A stretch of DNA of 64,000 bases from Sphingobacterium sp. CZ-2 (GTDB lineage: Bacteria > Bacteroidota > Bacteroidia > Sphingobacteriales > Sphingobacteriaceae), in contig NZ_CP038159.1 of the NCBI RefSeq assembly GCF_004526235.1, forward strand, positions 2,976,001-3,040,000, in the 5' to 3' direction. Of the stretch, positions 35,593-43,281 are shown in pieces. Each line of letters opens with the position of its first letter. Position 1 is the stretch's first letter. Under the pieces are notes generated by a model. That model was not told the DNA's origin. It saw nothing but the letters and a program-made list of their open reading frames with translations, and did not search any database. The translations under genes and the position numbers were made by a program.

Positions 35593-37152
35593 ATGAAAAA
35601 AATAATATATAGCTTTAGTGTAATCATCTTCTTTATCCTTTCCTGTAGTAAAGATTTGGGGAATTATAATTACCACGATATTACCGAAATTACGATAAAA
35701 GATCTTGGTGGAAACCGCACATTATTGTACAAAACAGACACCTTGGTGATCAATCCGGAACTTGAATTTTCCATGGTTGGTGAAAATCAGAATCGATTTA
35801 CCTATGAGTGGAAATTAGTTTCCAGTGCAAATGTGAATATAAATACCAAAAAGGGAACAATAATCGGTACGGAAAGAAATCTCGTATATCCGGTAATGGC
35901 AGCACCAGGGGCTTACACCTTATATTTAAAGGTGAAGGATAATGAAACTGGCGTAGTTTGGGCTGGTTATACGTTATTAAGCATAAAAATTCCATCAGCT
36001 ACAGGTTTTCTTTTGATAGGTGAAGATGGGGAAGGGTTCGTGGAAGTGGAAATGATCGCTATGTCAGTTGATGATACGACCATTATCAAAGGTTTGTCGC
36101 ATGATAATGGCGCACCAAGGTTTAAGGGAGCTGTTGATATCCTTCATACCGGAACCTATCCGCCAAGACCGAATATCAACAAGCAGTGGATCATTGGAAA
36201 GGAACATGCTTTTTTTGTAGATCCAGCTAGCTTCGAAACCAACCCGGATAATATTTTTAGGTCCCAATTATTTACCAGTTATGACCTTCCACAAAATATT
36301 TTTCCAGTGGATATTGCACCACGAATTAATAACCGTGGCGGAACCATTGTTAATAGTTTGAGACGTATAGTCGTTACAAATACCGGCCATGCATTCACTT
36401 CCGATCTGACAAGTGGGGGTAATGATTTCTACGGAAATCCGGTCAATCGTTTGGCGGGCGTAAATACGCCAACCTTTAAAGTATTCCCAAAAATCATGCA
36501 TGGTCCAGGTTCATTAAGCAACTATACCTTATTTGATTTGGATAATAAACGTTTTGTCTTTGCGAGTTCCTCTGGTGCCAATGTAAGGTTATTAGGTGAT
36601 CGACCTACTGATCCCTTCCCTTGGAATCAAACGGACAGAACAATTGTGTATGCGGAAAATACCAGGAATACCGATGGAGGATCTTTTCAAGGGAATGTTT
36701 TTGCCTTAATGAAAAATGAAACCTCTGGTCAATATTTCATTTATAAATTTGCTTCTACCAGCACGCCTGTAAAACGAAATGGCTATACCGTAAATATCAG
36801 CAGTTCTGCGGATTTAGCCAAATCGAAGTTTTATTCCTTCTCCAGCTTGCGAACCGCTTTATTCTTTGTGGATGGATCGAAGTTATATGCCTATGATTAT
36901 AGCATAGGAAATGATAAGACGATTCTGATCAAAGATTTTGGTGATGAGATCACAATGATAAAAAGTGATATTCAGACGGGTGTCTATACGGATCTGTATG
37001 TAGCTACCTATAATCAAACGACAAAGGGAACCATGCATAAAATGGTATTAACCAACAATACCAATACTATTGAACTGATCGAGGATGAATCTGCAAAATG
37101 GACCGGTTTATCCAAAATTGTGAATATGAGTTGGAAGAACTCCTCTAATTAA
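35593..37152 (+). CDS. PKD-like lipoprotein of the SusCD operon
   Basis: Lipoprotein of 519 residues. The signal ends in FILSC (Cys18), so the ATG at 35593 is taken as start; an earlier in-frame ATG at 35542 lies inside the DUF4843 gene. Next comes a PKD-like immunoglobulin domain (about 25-130, IKDLGGNRTLLYKTDTLVINPELEFSM, YEWKLVSS, GAYTLYLKVKDNETG) and a long C-terminal part (about 135-510) with repeated strands such as GFLLIGEDGEG and KFYSFSSLRTALFFVDGSKLYAYDY, suggesting a beta-propeller. This is typical of the PKD-like family beside DUF4843. It may bind a large ligand or the SusCD complex at the surface. No enzyme motif is seen. The thioredoxin gene follows after six bases. Confidence 0.82.
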   Translation: MKKIIYSFSVIIFFILSCSKDLGNYNYHDITEITIKDLGGNRTLLYKTDTLVINPELEFSMVGENQNRFTYEWKLVSSANVNINTKKGTIIGTERNLVYPVMAAPGAYTLYLKVKDNETGVVWAGYTLLSIKIPSATGFLLIGEDGEGFVEVEMIAMSVDDTTIIKGLSHDNGAPRFKGAVDILHTGTYPPRPNINKQWIIGKEHAFFVDPASFETNPDNIFRSQLFTSYDLPQNIFPVDIAPRINNRGGTIVNSLRRIVVTNTGHAFTSDLTSGGNDFYGNPVNRLAGVNTPTFKVFPKIMHGPGSLSNYTLFDLDNKRFVFASSSGANVRLLGDRPTDPFPWNQTDRTIVYAENTRNTDGGSFQGNVFALMKNETSGQYFIYKFASTSTPVKRNGYTVNISSSADLAKSKFYSFSSLRTALFFVDGSKLYAYDYSIGNDKTILIKDFGDEITMIKSDIQTGVYTDLYVATYNQTTKGTMHKMVLTNNTNTIELIEDESAKWTGLSKIVNMSWKNSSN

Positions 37153-37158
37153 TCTGGA

Positions 37159-38679
37159 ATGAAAAAATTAATCATCGTATTGTTTTTAGGTTTGCTTATT
37201 CAGCATTCCACTTGGGGTCAAAATATATCCGTTGATTTTCAAGTGTTTCAATCACTGGACTTAGCCGTTAAAACAGGTAAAACCCAAAACAAAAAAATCA
37301 TTATCGATTTTTTTGCAGATTGGTGTATCCCCTGCAAGAAAATGGATGCTGAGGTATTGAGCCATGCAAAAACCAAAACTACCTTAGGAAAAGATTTTAT
37401 ACTGTTGAAGTTGGATGCGGAAAAGGAAGGAAAGGAGTTGGCAAAGCAATTTTCCATTGGGGCTTATCCAAGTTATATTGTAACCGATGCAAATTTGAAA
37501 GAATATGGAAGGGTAGTGGGGGCATTGCCCTTGGATAATTTTATCGATGCGGTGCTTAGGACAGTGGATAAGTCCAGAACGGTAGGTTCTGTTGAGAAAA
37601 GGTTTATTAGTGGTGAACGGACTCCCCAATTGGTAAATGACTATGTGTATCAGTTGATGAAGGATGGAAAGGAGGCGGAAGGCTTTAAAATCATCGAAGA
37701 ATATTTTGGGAGCTTATCGGAGAAAGATAGGGTAAATCTTGAAAATTGGTTTGTTTTCAATAGGTATACTATCGAAAGAAACCATCCTCGAGTGGATTAT
37801 CTCTTAGAAAATCAAGAAGCATATCGGAAAGCAATAGGCGATTCGCTGGTTAATTTCTTTTTTCAAAAGATGATCCGAAGGGATCTGGTCGCTTATGCAA
37901 CAGAAAGTGCTTATTTTCATCAATTTGCCAATAAAGATTCCTTGTATAATTCCATTGGAGCTTTTATCCAGAAGGCAAAAATCCAAGAGGATAAGGAGGT
38001 TAAACCTTTATATGAAATAGCAACACTTAGGCATTCAAAATTATCAGAATTAGCTTTTTTAACGGCTTTGGAAAAGGTGTTGCCGGATCTGAAGCCGATC
38101 CAGCAGTTTTTTCAATTTGAAAAATTCAAGCCGAATCTTGGTCCTGATTCTTTAGCGATCAATAAGAAGCAGGTGGAGTTGATGGAGAAATTCCTGCCAT
38201 TCCAGAATGAGTTTTATCAAAGAAGGTTGACTACTTCCATAAACATTATTAAGAATGTGGGAAGGAAGGGAGGTGTCAGATTTGAGGATCTTTTATTGCA
38301 GAATGCCTTTGTGAAAGCTAAAAAAGAGAATAAGAAGGTTTTTGTTGATTTTTATGCGGTGTGGTGCGGGCCATGTAAGCGCATGGATATCGAGGTGTTT
38401 CCGTTGGAAATGGTGGGAAATGTGTTTAAGGAGAGGTATGTGGCCATAAAAATCGATGGGGAATCTGAGGTCGGAAAGGTATTAATGGAGATATATAAAG
38501 TGGAAGCATATCCAACTTATTTGGTTCTTGATCCTGGGGATGCGGTTGAACAAGGGGGGATTGTTGAACAAGGGGATGTTGTTAAACAGGCGGATGGAAA
38601 GATGCAGGGCGCTAAGGAACTAAAGAGATTAGTTGGGTATGTGGATGCTGAAAGATTTATTAAGGAGCTTTCTTTTTAA
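37159..38679 (+). CDS. Exported protein with two thioredoxin-like domains
   Basis: Periplasmic redox protein of 506 residues and last gene of the SusCD operon. A signal peptide (cleaved near residue 20, HSTWG) is followed by a thioredoxin-like domain with WCIPC at 55-59 (FFADWCIPCKKMDAEV), a helical middle (about 150-370), and a second domain with WCGPC near 401 (DFYAVWCGPCKRMDIEV). Within the second domain, three imperfect 18-bp units at 38542-38595 encode a hexapeptide repeat (VEQGGI, VEQGDV, VKQADG) in the loop after the cis-Pro strand AYPTYLVLD. It may keep cysteines of imported or exported proteins reduced. Two intact active sites suggest true redox activity; the partner is unknown. Confidence 0.88.
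   Translation: MKKLIIVLFLGLLIQHSTWGQNISVDFQVFQSLDLAVKTGKTQNKKIIIDFFADWCIPCKKMDAEVLSHAKTKTTLGKDFILLKLDAEKEGKELAKQFSIGAYPSYIVTDANLKEYGRVVGALPLDNFIDAVLRTVDKSRTVGSVEKRFISGERTPQLVNDYVYQLMKDGKEAEGFKIIEEYFGSLSEKDRVNLENWFVFNRYTIERNHPRVDYLLENQEAYRKAIGDSLVNFFFQKMIRRDLVAYATESAYFHQFANKDSLYNSIGAFIQKAKIQEDKEVKPLYEIATLRHSKLSELAFLTALEKVLPDLKPIQQFFQFEKFKPNLGPDSLAINKKQVELMEKFLPFQNEFYQRRLTTSINIIKNVGRKGGVRFEDLLLQNAFVKAKKENKKVFVDFYAVWCGPCKRMDIEVFPLEMVGNVFKERYVAIKIDGESEVGKVLMEIYKVEAYPTYLVLDPGDAVEQGGIVEQGDVVKQADGKMQGAKELKRLVGYVDAERFIKELSF
38542..38595 (+). repeat. Three tandem 18-bp units inside the thioredoxin gene
   Basis: Units start at 38542, 38560 and 38578; each resembles GTTGAACAAGGGGAT with small changes. 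They keep the frame and encode the hexapeptide series VEQGG-I, VEQGD-V, VKQAD. This looks like slippage-born growth of a surface loop. Confidence 0.75.
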
Positions 38680-38695
38680 AGAATTTGAAATTTTG

Positions 38696-38783
38696 ACGTC
38701 TTTGCGAAGGTGATTTTACGTCCTTGAGTGGGTGATTTTTCGTCATTACAAGGAAATTTTTACGTCATTGCGAGGAGGTACGA
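38696..38783 (+). repeat. Degenerate 22-bp tandem repeats leading into copy B element
   Basis: Four units start at 38696, 38718, 38740 and 38762, each beginning (A/T)CGTC and followed by a T/G-rich stretch, spaced exactly 22 bp. The last unit is the left end of the inverted-repeat element at 38762. The units appear to be decayed copies of that end. Confidence 0.6.
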
Positions 38784-38945
38784 CGAAGCAATCTTTCGAC
38801 TTTGTCATCCTGAGCGGAGTCGAAGGATCTGTTCGTATATCACCTACCGTACAGATCCTTCGACTACGCTCAGGATGACATGAATGAAGATTGCTTCGTT
38901 CCTCGCAATGACGTTATAAGTTTGCTTCGTTCCTCGCAATGACGT
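38762..38945. repeat. Nested inverted-repeat intergenic element (copy B, complete)
   Basis: Long near-perfect palindrome between convergent genes. Outer arm 38762-38793 (ACGTCATTGCGAGGAGGTAC at its start) pairs with 38888-38914. Inner arm 38803-38832 (GTCATCCTGAGCGGAGTCGA at its start) pairs with 38851-38880, leaving an 18-base loop. The right end is repeated once more at 38922-38945, 31 bp further on. The inner half is of a type seen in intergenic repeats of many bacteria. There is no coding frame and no transposase. The same arms occur at 55262 and, degraded, at 24245. Confidence 0.88.
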
Positions 38946-38952
38946 ATATCTC

Positions 38953-39696
38953 CTACAACATACCGCCACAAACAGGCAATACCTGCCCATTCACATACGA
39001 CGATAAATCAGATGCCAAGAATAAACAAACATTAGCCACCTCTTCCGCTTCGCCAGCGCGTTTCAAAGGAATTCCAGCTTCCCATCCAGCGACCACTTTC
39101 GGATCCAATACATCCGTCATTTCTGTACGGATAAACCCAGGAGCTACCACATTCGTACGGATATTCCTTGATCCCAATTCCTTCGCCAATGATTTAGAAA
39201 ATCCAATGATACCTGCCTTAGATGCCGAATAATTTGCCTGTCCGGCATTTCCTTGCACCCCCACCACAGAACTCATATTGATAATACTACCTTTACGGCT
39301 TTTCATCATTACTTTTGATGCTGCTTTCGAAACATTGAAGATAGATTTTAAGTTGATATTAATTACATCATCCCAGTTCTCCTCCGTCATACGCATCAAA
39401 AGACCATCTTTGGTAATTCCTGCATTATTCACAACAATATCCAAAGCGCCAAAATCTGCCACGATATCATTGATTAATTTATCTGCTTCATCAAATTTTG
39501 AAGCATCAGAGCGGTATCCCTTAATTTGTGTGCCAAACTGTTGAAGCTCCTGCTCCAATGCCTGCCCTTTTTCTACAGATGATAGGTAGGTAAAAGCCAC
39601 ATTTGCACCGTGTTGTGCAAATACTTCAGCAATCTTTCTACCAATCCCTTTAGATGCACCTGTTACTAAGGCTGTTTTTCCGGCTAATAATTTCAT
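38953..39696 (-). CDS. fabG: 3-oxoacyl-[acyl-carrier-protein] reductase
   Basis: NADPH-dependent short-chain dehydrogenase of 247 residues that reduces 3-oxoacyl-ACP in fatty-acid elongation, in the cytosol. It has the cofactor loop TGASKGIG at 12-19, the NNAG motif at 90-93, the catalytic Ser143, Tyr156 and Lys160 (INMSSVVG and YSASK) and the closing PGFIRTEMTD loop. The ATG at 39696 gives the typical MKLLAGKTALVTGA start; an in-frame ATG 12 codons upstream adds only unrelated polar residues. It stands alone and is divergent from mqo. Other SDR enzymes share the motifs, but the length and segments such as FLASDLSSYVNGQVLPVCGGM agree with FabG. Confidence 0.92.
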   Translation of the reverse strand: MKLLAGKTALVTGASKGIGRKIAEVFAQHGANVAFTYLSSVEKGQALEQELQQFGTQIKGYRSDASKFDEADKLINDIVADFGALDIVVNNAGITKDGLLMRMTEENWDDVININLKSIFNVSKAASKVMMKSRKGSIINMSSVVGVQGNAGQANYSASKAGIIGFSKSLAKELGSRNIRTNVVAPGFIRTEMTDVLDPKVVAGWEAGIPLKRAGEAEEVANVCLFLASDLSSYVNGQVLPVCGGML

Positions 39697-39907
39697 ACGA
39701 TTATTTTTTTGTACTTGATTTTTAGAGACCACAAAAGTGGAAAATAAACTGCATAATACAAAAAATGTAAGGTATTAGGAAATCGGAAAATCAATTTTTG
39801 CTGACCTGATTGAATAAGAAGGCAATAAAAGCAGGTTAATATTGATAAATTTTCAAATATTTGAAACGATTCTGACAAATTTATTCGCTAGAATCTATTT
39901 TGAATAG

Positions 39908-39915
39908 TAATTTTG
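39908..39915 (+). promoter_or_regulatory. -7 promoter box (TAATTTTG) of mqo
   Basis: TAnnTTTG match 17 bases before the ATG at 39933, with a TTCG at about 39884-39887 that could stand in for the -33 element. The box would lie within the gene if the upstream TTG at 39900 were the start, which argues for the later ATG. Confidence 0.5.
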
Positions 39916-39932
39916 TGCAACATTTAAAAACC

Positions 39933-41429
39933 ATGGGTAAGAAAACGAAAAAAACGGAAGTAGATGTTGTTTTGATTGGTGGTGGTATCATGAGCGCAAC
40001 ATTAGGTACGTTGATTAATGAGTTAAGTCCAGACATTCATATTGAAATCATTGAGCGCTTAGATGTAGTTGCAGCAGAAAGTTCAGATGCATGGAACAAT
40101 GCAGGAACGGGCCACTCAGCGTTATGCGAATTGAACTATACACCAGAACAACCTGACGGAAGTGTAAAGATCGACAAAGCCATCAGTATTGCCGAACAAT
40201 ACGAGATTTCCAAACAGTTTTGGTCTTACCTGGTGGAGAAAAACATCATCAAAAATCCAGGACATTTTATCCGTAAAGTCCCTCACATGTCTGCTGTTTT
40301 CGGCGAGAGAGATGTGAATTTCCTAAAAACACGTTTCGAGACTTTAACCAAGAACAACCTGTTCAAAGGTATGGAGTATACGGAGGATAAAGGCTTGTTG
40401 AGCGATTGGATTCCATTGATGATGGAAGGTCGTGATCCTGCAGAGCCTATGGCTGCCACCAAAATGGATATTGGTACCGATGTGAATTTCGGCGCCTTAA
40501 CAAGAGATTTGATCAACTACTTGGACGCCAAGGAAAACATTAAGCTTTCCTTGAACCAAGAGGTTAAAGATATTGACCGTGAAGATGATGGACGTTGGGA
40601 AGTCGAAGTGAAAGACCTGAAAACCGGTCAAAAACGCGAAATCCTTGCGAAATTTGTGTTCATTGGCGCAGGAGGACACTCCTTATTATTATTGGAGAAA
40701 TCCGGAATCCCGGAAGCAAAAGGATACGGTGGTTTCCCAGTCGGTGGACAATGGTTAAGATGTAACAACGAAGAGATCATCAAGAGCCACCATGCAAAAG
40801 TGTATGGTAAAGCTTCAGTAGGTGCGCCTCCAATGTCTGTTCCTCACTTGGATACCCGTTATATTGATGGTAAACAGGCCTTATTATTTGGTCCATACGC
40901 TGGATTCTCAACTAAATTCCTTAAAAAAGGGTCTTATTTTGATCTTCCGGCTTCCATTAAATTATCCAACATCCGCCCGATGCTTTCGGCAGGTTTGGAC
41001 AATTTACCATTGACCAAATATCTGATTACTGAGGTGATGAAAAAACCTCAGGATAAATTGGATGCTTTGAAACAATTTATGCCAACCGCTAAAATGGAAG
41101 ACTGGCAGATTGAAAAAGCTGGTCAGCGTGTACAGGTGATCAAGAAAGATCCAAAACATGGTGGTATCCTGGAATTTGGTACAGAAGTCGTTTCTAGTGC
41201 CGATGGATCCATCGCGGCTTTACTGGGAGCTTCTCCAGGTGCTTCAACTTCCGTAGCGATCATGATCGCTCTGTTGAAACGTTGTTTTCCAGAAAGAGCA
41301 AAATCGGATGCATATCGTAAGAAATTAAGAGAAATGATCCCTTCCTTGGGTAAAAAATTGAATGATGATCAGGCTTTGTGTGAAGCAACCCGCGCACGCA
41401 CATCCAACATCCTTCAATTGGATAAATAA
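39933..41429 (+). CDS. mqo: Malate:quinone oxidoreductase
   Basis: FAD-dependent peripheral membrane enzyme of 498 residues that oxidises malate to oxaloacetate and passes electrons to the quinone pool (menaquinone here). Visible: the dinucleotide fold DVVLIGGGIMSATLGTLI at about 10-27, then SSDAWNNAGTGHSALCELNYTP, HFIRKVPHMSAVFGERDVNFL, MATKMDIGTDVNFG and FGPYAGFSTKFLKKGSY, all typical of Mqo and distinct from NAD-dependent malate dehydrogenase. The length matches the family. The ATG at 39933 is chosen for its promoter box. It lies opposite fabG, and a TPP riboswitch follows 33 bases after its stop. Confidence 0.95.
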   Translation: MGKKTKKTEVDVVLIGGGIMSATLGTLINELSPDIHIEIIERLDVVAAESSDAWNNAGTGHSALCELNYTPEQPDGSVKIDKAISIAEQYEISKQFWSYLVEKNIIKNPGHFIRKVPHMSAVFGERDVNFLKTRFETLTKNNLFKGMEYTEDKGLLSDWIPLMMEGRDPAEPMAATKMDIGTDVNFGALTRDLINYLDAKENIKLSLNQEVKDIDREDDGRWEVEVKDLKTGQKREILAKFVFIGAGGHSLLLLEKSGIPEAKGYGGFPVGGQWLRCNNEEIIKSHHAKVYGKASVGAPPMSVPHLDTRYIDGKQALLFGPYAGFSTKFLKKGSYFDLPASIKLSNIRPMLSAGLDNLPLTKYLITEVMKKPQDKLDALKQFMPTAKMEDWQIEKAGQRVQVIKKDPKHGGILEFGTEVVSSADGSIAALLGASPGASTSVAIMIALLKRCFPERAKSDAYRKKLREMIPSLGKKLNDDQALCEATRARTSNILQLDK

Positions 41430-41461
41430 AAACCTTAATCCCATCTGGGAAAAAATAAAAT

Positions 41462-41571
41462 TTTGGGGTGCTTGATGTCCCACTGTAAAGTGGGACATAC
41501 AACGCTGAGAAAATACCCAATTCTGTAACAAAGCAGAAGGAACCTGATCCAGGTAATGCTGGCGTAGGAAT
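41462..41571 (+). promoter_or_regulatory. TPP (THI-box) riboswitch
   Basis: Textbook thiamine-pyrophosphate riboswitch core: GGGGTGCT (41465-41472), a P3 extension hairpin GTCCCAC...GTGGGAC (about 41477-41496), CTGAGA (41505-41510), ACCC (41515-41518), and ACCTGATCCAGGTAATGCT followed by GGCGTAGGAA (41542-41570). The pnuT ATG is at 41577, six bases beyond, so blocking translation initiation is the likeliest mechanism; no terminator hairpin is seen between core and ATG. High TPP should turn the downstream operon off. Confidence 0.97.
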
Positions 41572-41576
41572 TAATT

Positions 41577-42200
41577 ATGAATGATATTCTTCAAAACATC
41601 GTAACAACTTTTCTCCAAACCTCTTGGTTGGAGCGATTTTCCGTGGTCTGTAGTGTAATCCAAGTATTACTATCTAAGAACAACAAGGTGTCCAATTATT
41701 TCTTTGGCATTTTAGGGATTCTTACCGGAATGTATGTGCTCTACGGCGCCAAGCTCTATGCTGAAATTGCTTTGCAGATCTATTACCTAATCATGAGTAT
41801 TTATGGATGGTGGTTCTGGATGAGCAATAAGACTGCCAGGGAACAACCGATCAGTCATGCCAACAAAAAGGAATGGGGGATAGTGATAGGTATTGTATTC
41901 CTAGGTTTTGGATTTTTCTACCTCTTACTTGAACATATTACAGATTCGGATGTCCCATATTGGGATGCCTGGGTCACTTCTACGGCATGGGCAGGAATGT
42001 GGCTGATGGCCAAAAGAAAAATAGAAAACTGGATACTCTTGAACATCAGTAATCTCTTTGCCATCCCTTTACTGATCCATAAAGATCTCTATTTATTTGC
42101 TGCATTGACGTTATTTCTGTTCATTGTGGCTATTTTTGGTTATTTGAATTGGATGAAAATCCTATTCCAACAAAAAAAGGAAACAAGCTATGCTGAATGA
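41577..42200 (+). CDS. pnuT: Thiamine transporter of the PnuC/PnuT family
   Basis: Inner-membrane transporter of 207 residues and the first gene behind the TPP riboswitch. It has the PnuC-type layout of six to seven membrane helices (about 17-35, 40-60, 63-82, 100-120, 135-150, 152-168, 173-190). The motif IYYLIMSIYGWWFWM (about 68-82) is the family core with the WxxW substrate region. PnuC imports nicotinamide riboside; members behind a TPP riboswitch are assigned to thiamine (PnuT) in Bacteroidota. Regulation is direct evidence; the substrate follows from it. The stop overlaps the next gene by 11 bases, so both are under TPP control. Confidence 0.92.
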   Translation: MNDILQNIVTTFLQTSWLERFSVVCSVIQVLLSKNNKVSNYFFGILGILTGMYVLYGAKLYAEIALQIYYLIMSIYGWWFWMSNKTAREQPISHANKKEWGIVIGIVFLGFGFFYLLLEHITDSDVPYWDAWVTSTAWAGMWLMAKRKIENWILLNISNLFAIPLLIHKDLYLFAALTLFLFIVAIFGYLNWMKILFQQKKETSYAE

Positions 42201-43263
42201 TGAACATAAAATTCTGATTAAAGAATTCCAATCGGAAAGTATCGAACGAAAACAATTGGTGAAACAACAATTGGAATTGATCTATCGCAACAATTGGTTC
42301 AATTTGTGGGTTCCGAAATCATTGGGCGGCTTGGAAGTAGACTTTCCTCAAGGATTACAATTCCTCAAGGATCTGGCCTATGAAGATGGAGGATTCGCCT
42401 GGACAGTAACCTTATGTGCCGGGGCAAATATGTTCGCTGGATTTATAGATCCAAGGAAAGCCAAGGATATTTGGCAGAACCGTGCAATATGTTTTGGGGG
42501 GAGTGGGAAGATTGCCGGAAGGGCAGAGGTCAAAGAAGACCATTACCTACTGACGGGCATGTGGAATTATGCAACTGGAGCACCTCATCTTACTTATTTT
42601 ACCTTGAATGCGCCGTTGATGAAAGATGGAAATCCATTGCTGGATGCCAATGGACAAAGTATCTATAAATCTTTTTTTGTGGACAAGGATCAAGTATTGA
42701 TCCATTATGATTGGGATACCTTCGGATTGGAATGTACGGCTTCGCATTCATTTTCTTTAGAAAAAATAAAAGTGCCTTTTGATCAGGCATTCGATCTAGT
42801 TCCATCCGCAAAAACATTGGAAAACCCTTTGTTTGAAATTCCTTTCATGTGTTTCGCCGAATTGACGCTATTGATGAATTATATGGGTATGTTCGACCGC
42901 TTTTTGGATTTATTGGAAAGACAATATTTTGAAAAATCCAAAGATGAATCTTGGCGTTCGAAACATTCCCGAACAAGATTTAAGGAAATCGATGGCATTC
43001 GGACGAATTTTGAAAGTTCCTATGCAGAAATAATGGAATTTTCAAAATTGGTTTGGGACCAAGTGGAGAACTACCAAGAACTTGATGAACAGGTATTGGA
43101 AAATATCGAGTTAAAATCACGTGAATTGGCCAAATGGATCCGGTTGAATACGGCTGCTTTGATTCCGTATGCAGGTATCAAGGGTGCTCAGCGGAAGGAA
43201 GAAATCAATATCGTTTTCCGGAACTTATTTACAGCTAGCCAACATGGTCTTTTGAATGTGTAA
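42190..43263 (+). CDS. Acyl-CoA dehydrogenase-fold flavoprotein in the thiamine operon
   Basis: Flavoprotein of 357 residues with the acyl-CoA dehydrogenase/class D flavin monooxygenase fold: helical N-terminus (NLWVPKSLGGLEVDFPQGLQFLKDLAYEDGGFAW), a beta-domain flavin region (CFGGSGKIAGRAEVKEDHYLLTGMWNYATGAPHLTYF, with GxWxxxSG-like WNYATGA), then TFGLECTASHSFSLEKIKVPF and a helical C-terminus. The usual catalytic Glu of acyl-CoA dehydrogenases is not evident; the resemblance is rather to HpaB/DszC-like enzymes. It overlaps pnuT by 11 bases behind the TPP riboswitch, so a role in thiamine salvage, repair or breakdown is likely but unproven. The partner normally found there, a thiamine pyrophosphokinase (tnr3), is absent. 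Confidence 0.75.
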   Translation: MLNDEHKILIKEFQSESIERKQLVKQQLELIYRNNWFNLWVPKSLGGLEVDFPQGLQFLKDLAYEDGGFAWTVTLCAGANMFAGFIDPRKAKDIWQNRAICFGGSGKIAGRAEVKEDHYLLTGMWNYATGAPHLTYFTLNAPLMKDGNPLLDANGQSIYKSFFVDKDQVLIHYDWDTFGLECTASHSFSLEKIKVPFDQAFDLVPSAKTLENPLFEIPFMCFAELTLLMNYMGMFDRFLDLLERQYFEKSKDESWRSKHSRTRFKEIDGIRTNFESSYAEIMEFSKLVWDQVENYQELDEQVLENIELKSRELAKWIRLNTAALIPYAGIKGAQRKEEINIVFRNLFTASQHGLLNV

Positions 43264-43281
43264 TAATGAATTTAAAAAATG

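Noticed and set aside
38762..38945. Inverted repeat as an insertion sequence
   Set aside because: It is under 200 bp with no transposase frame; a non-autonomous or REP-like repeat is the most that can be said.
39900..39932. Upstream TTG start for mqo adding 11 residues
   Set aside because: A good TAnnTTTG promoter box (39908-39915) lies inside the extension and the usual family N-terminus starts at the ATG at 39933.
41436..41456. Small hairpin (TCCCATCTGGGA) after mqo as terminator
   Set aside because: Its loop would be two bases and the stem short; it is not a stable intrinsic terminator.
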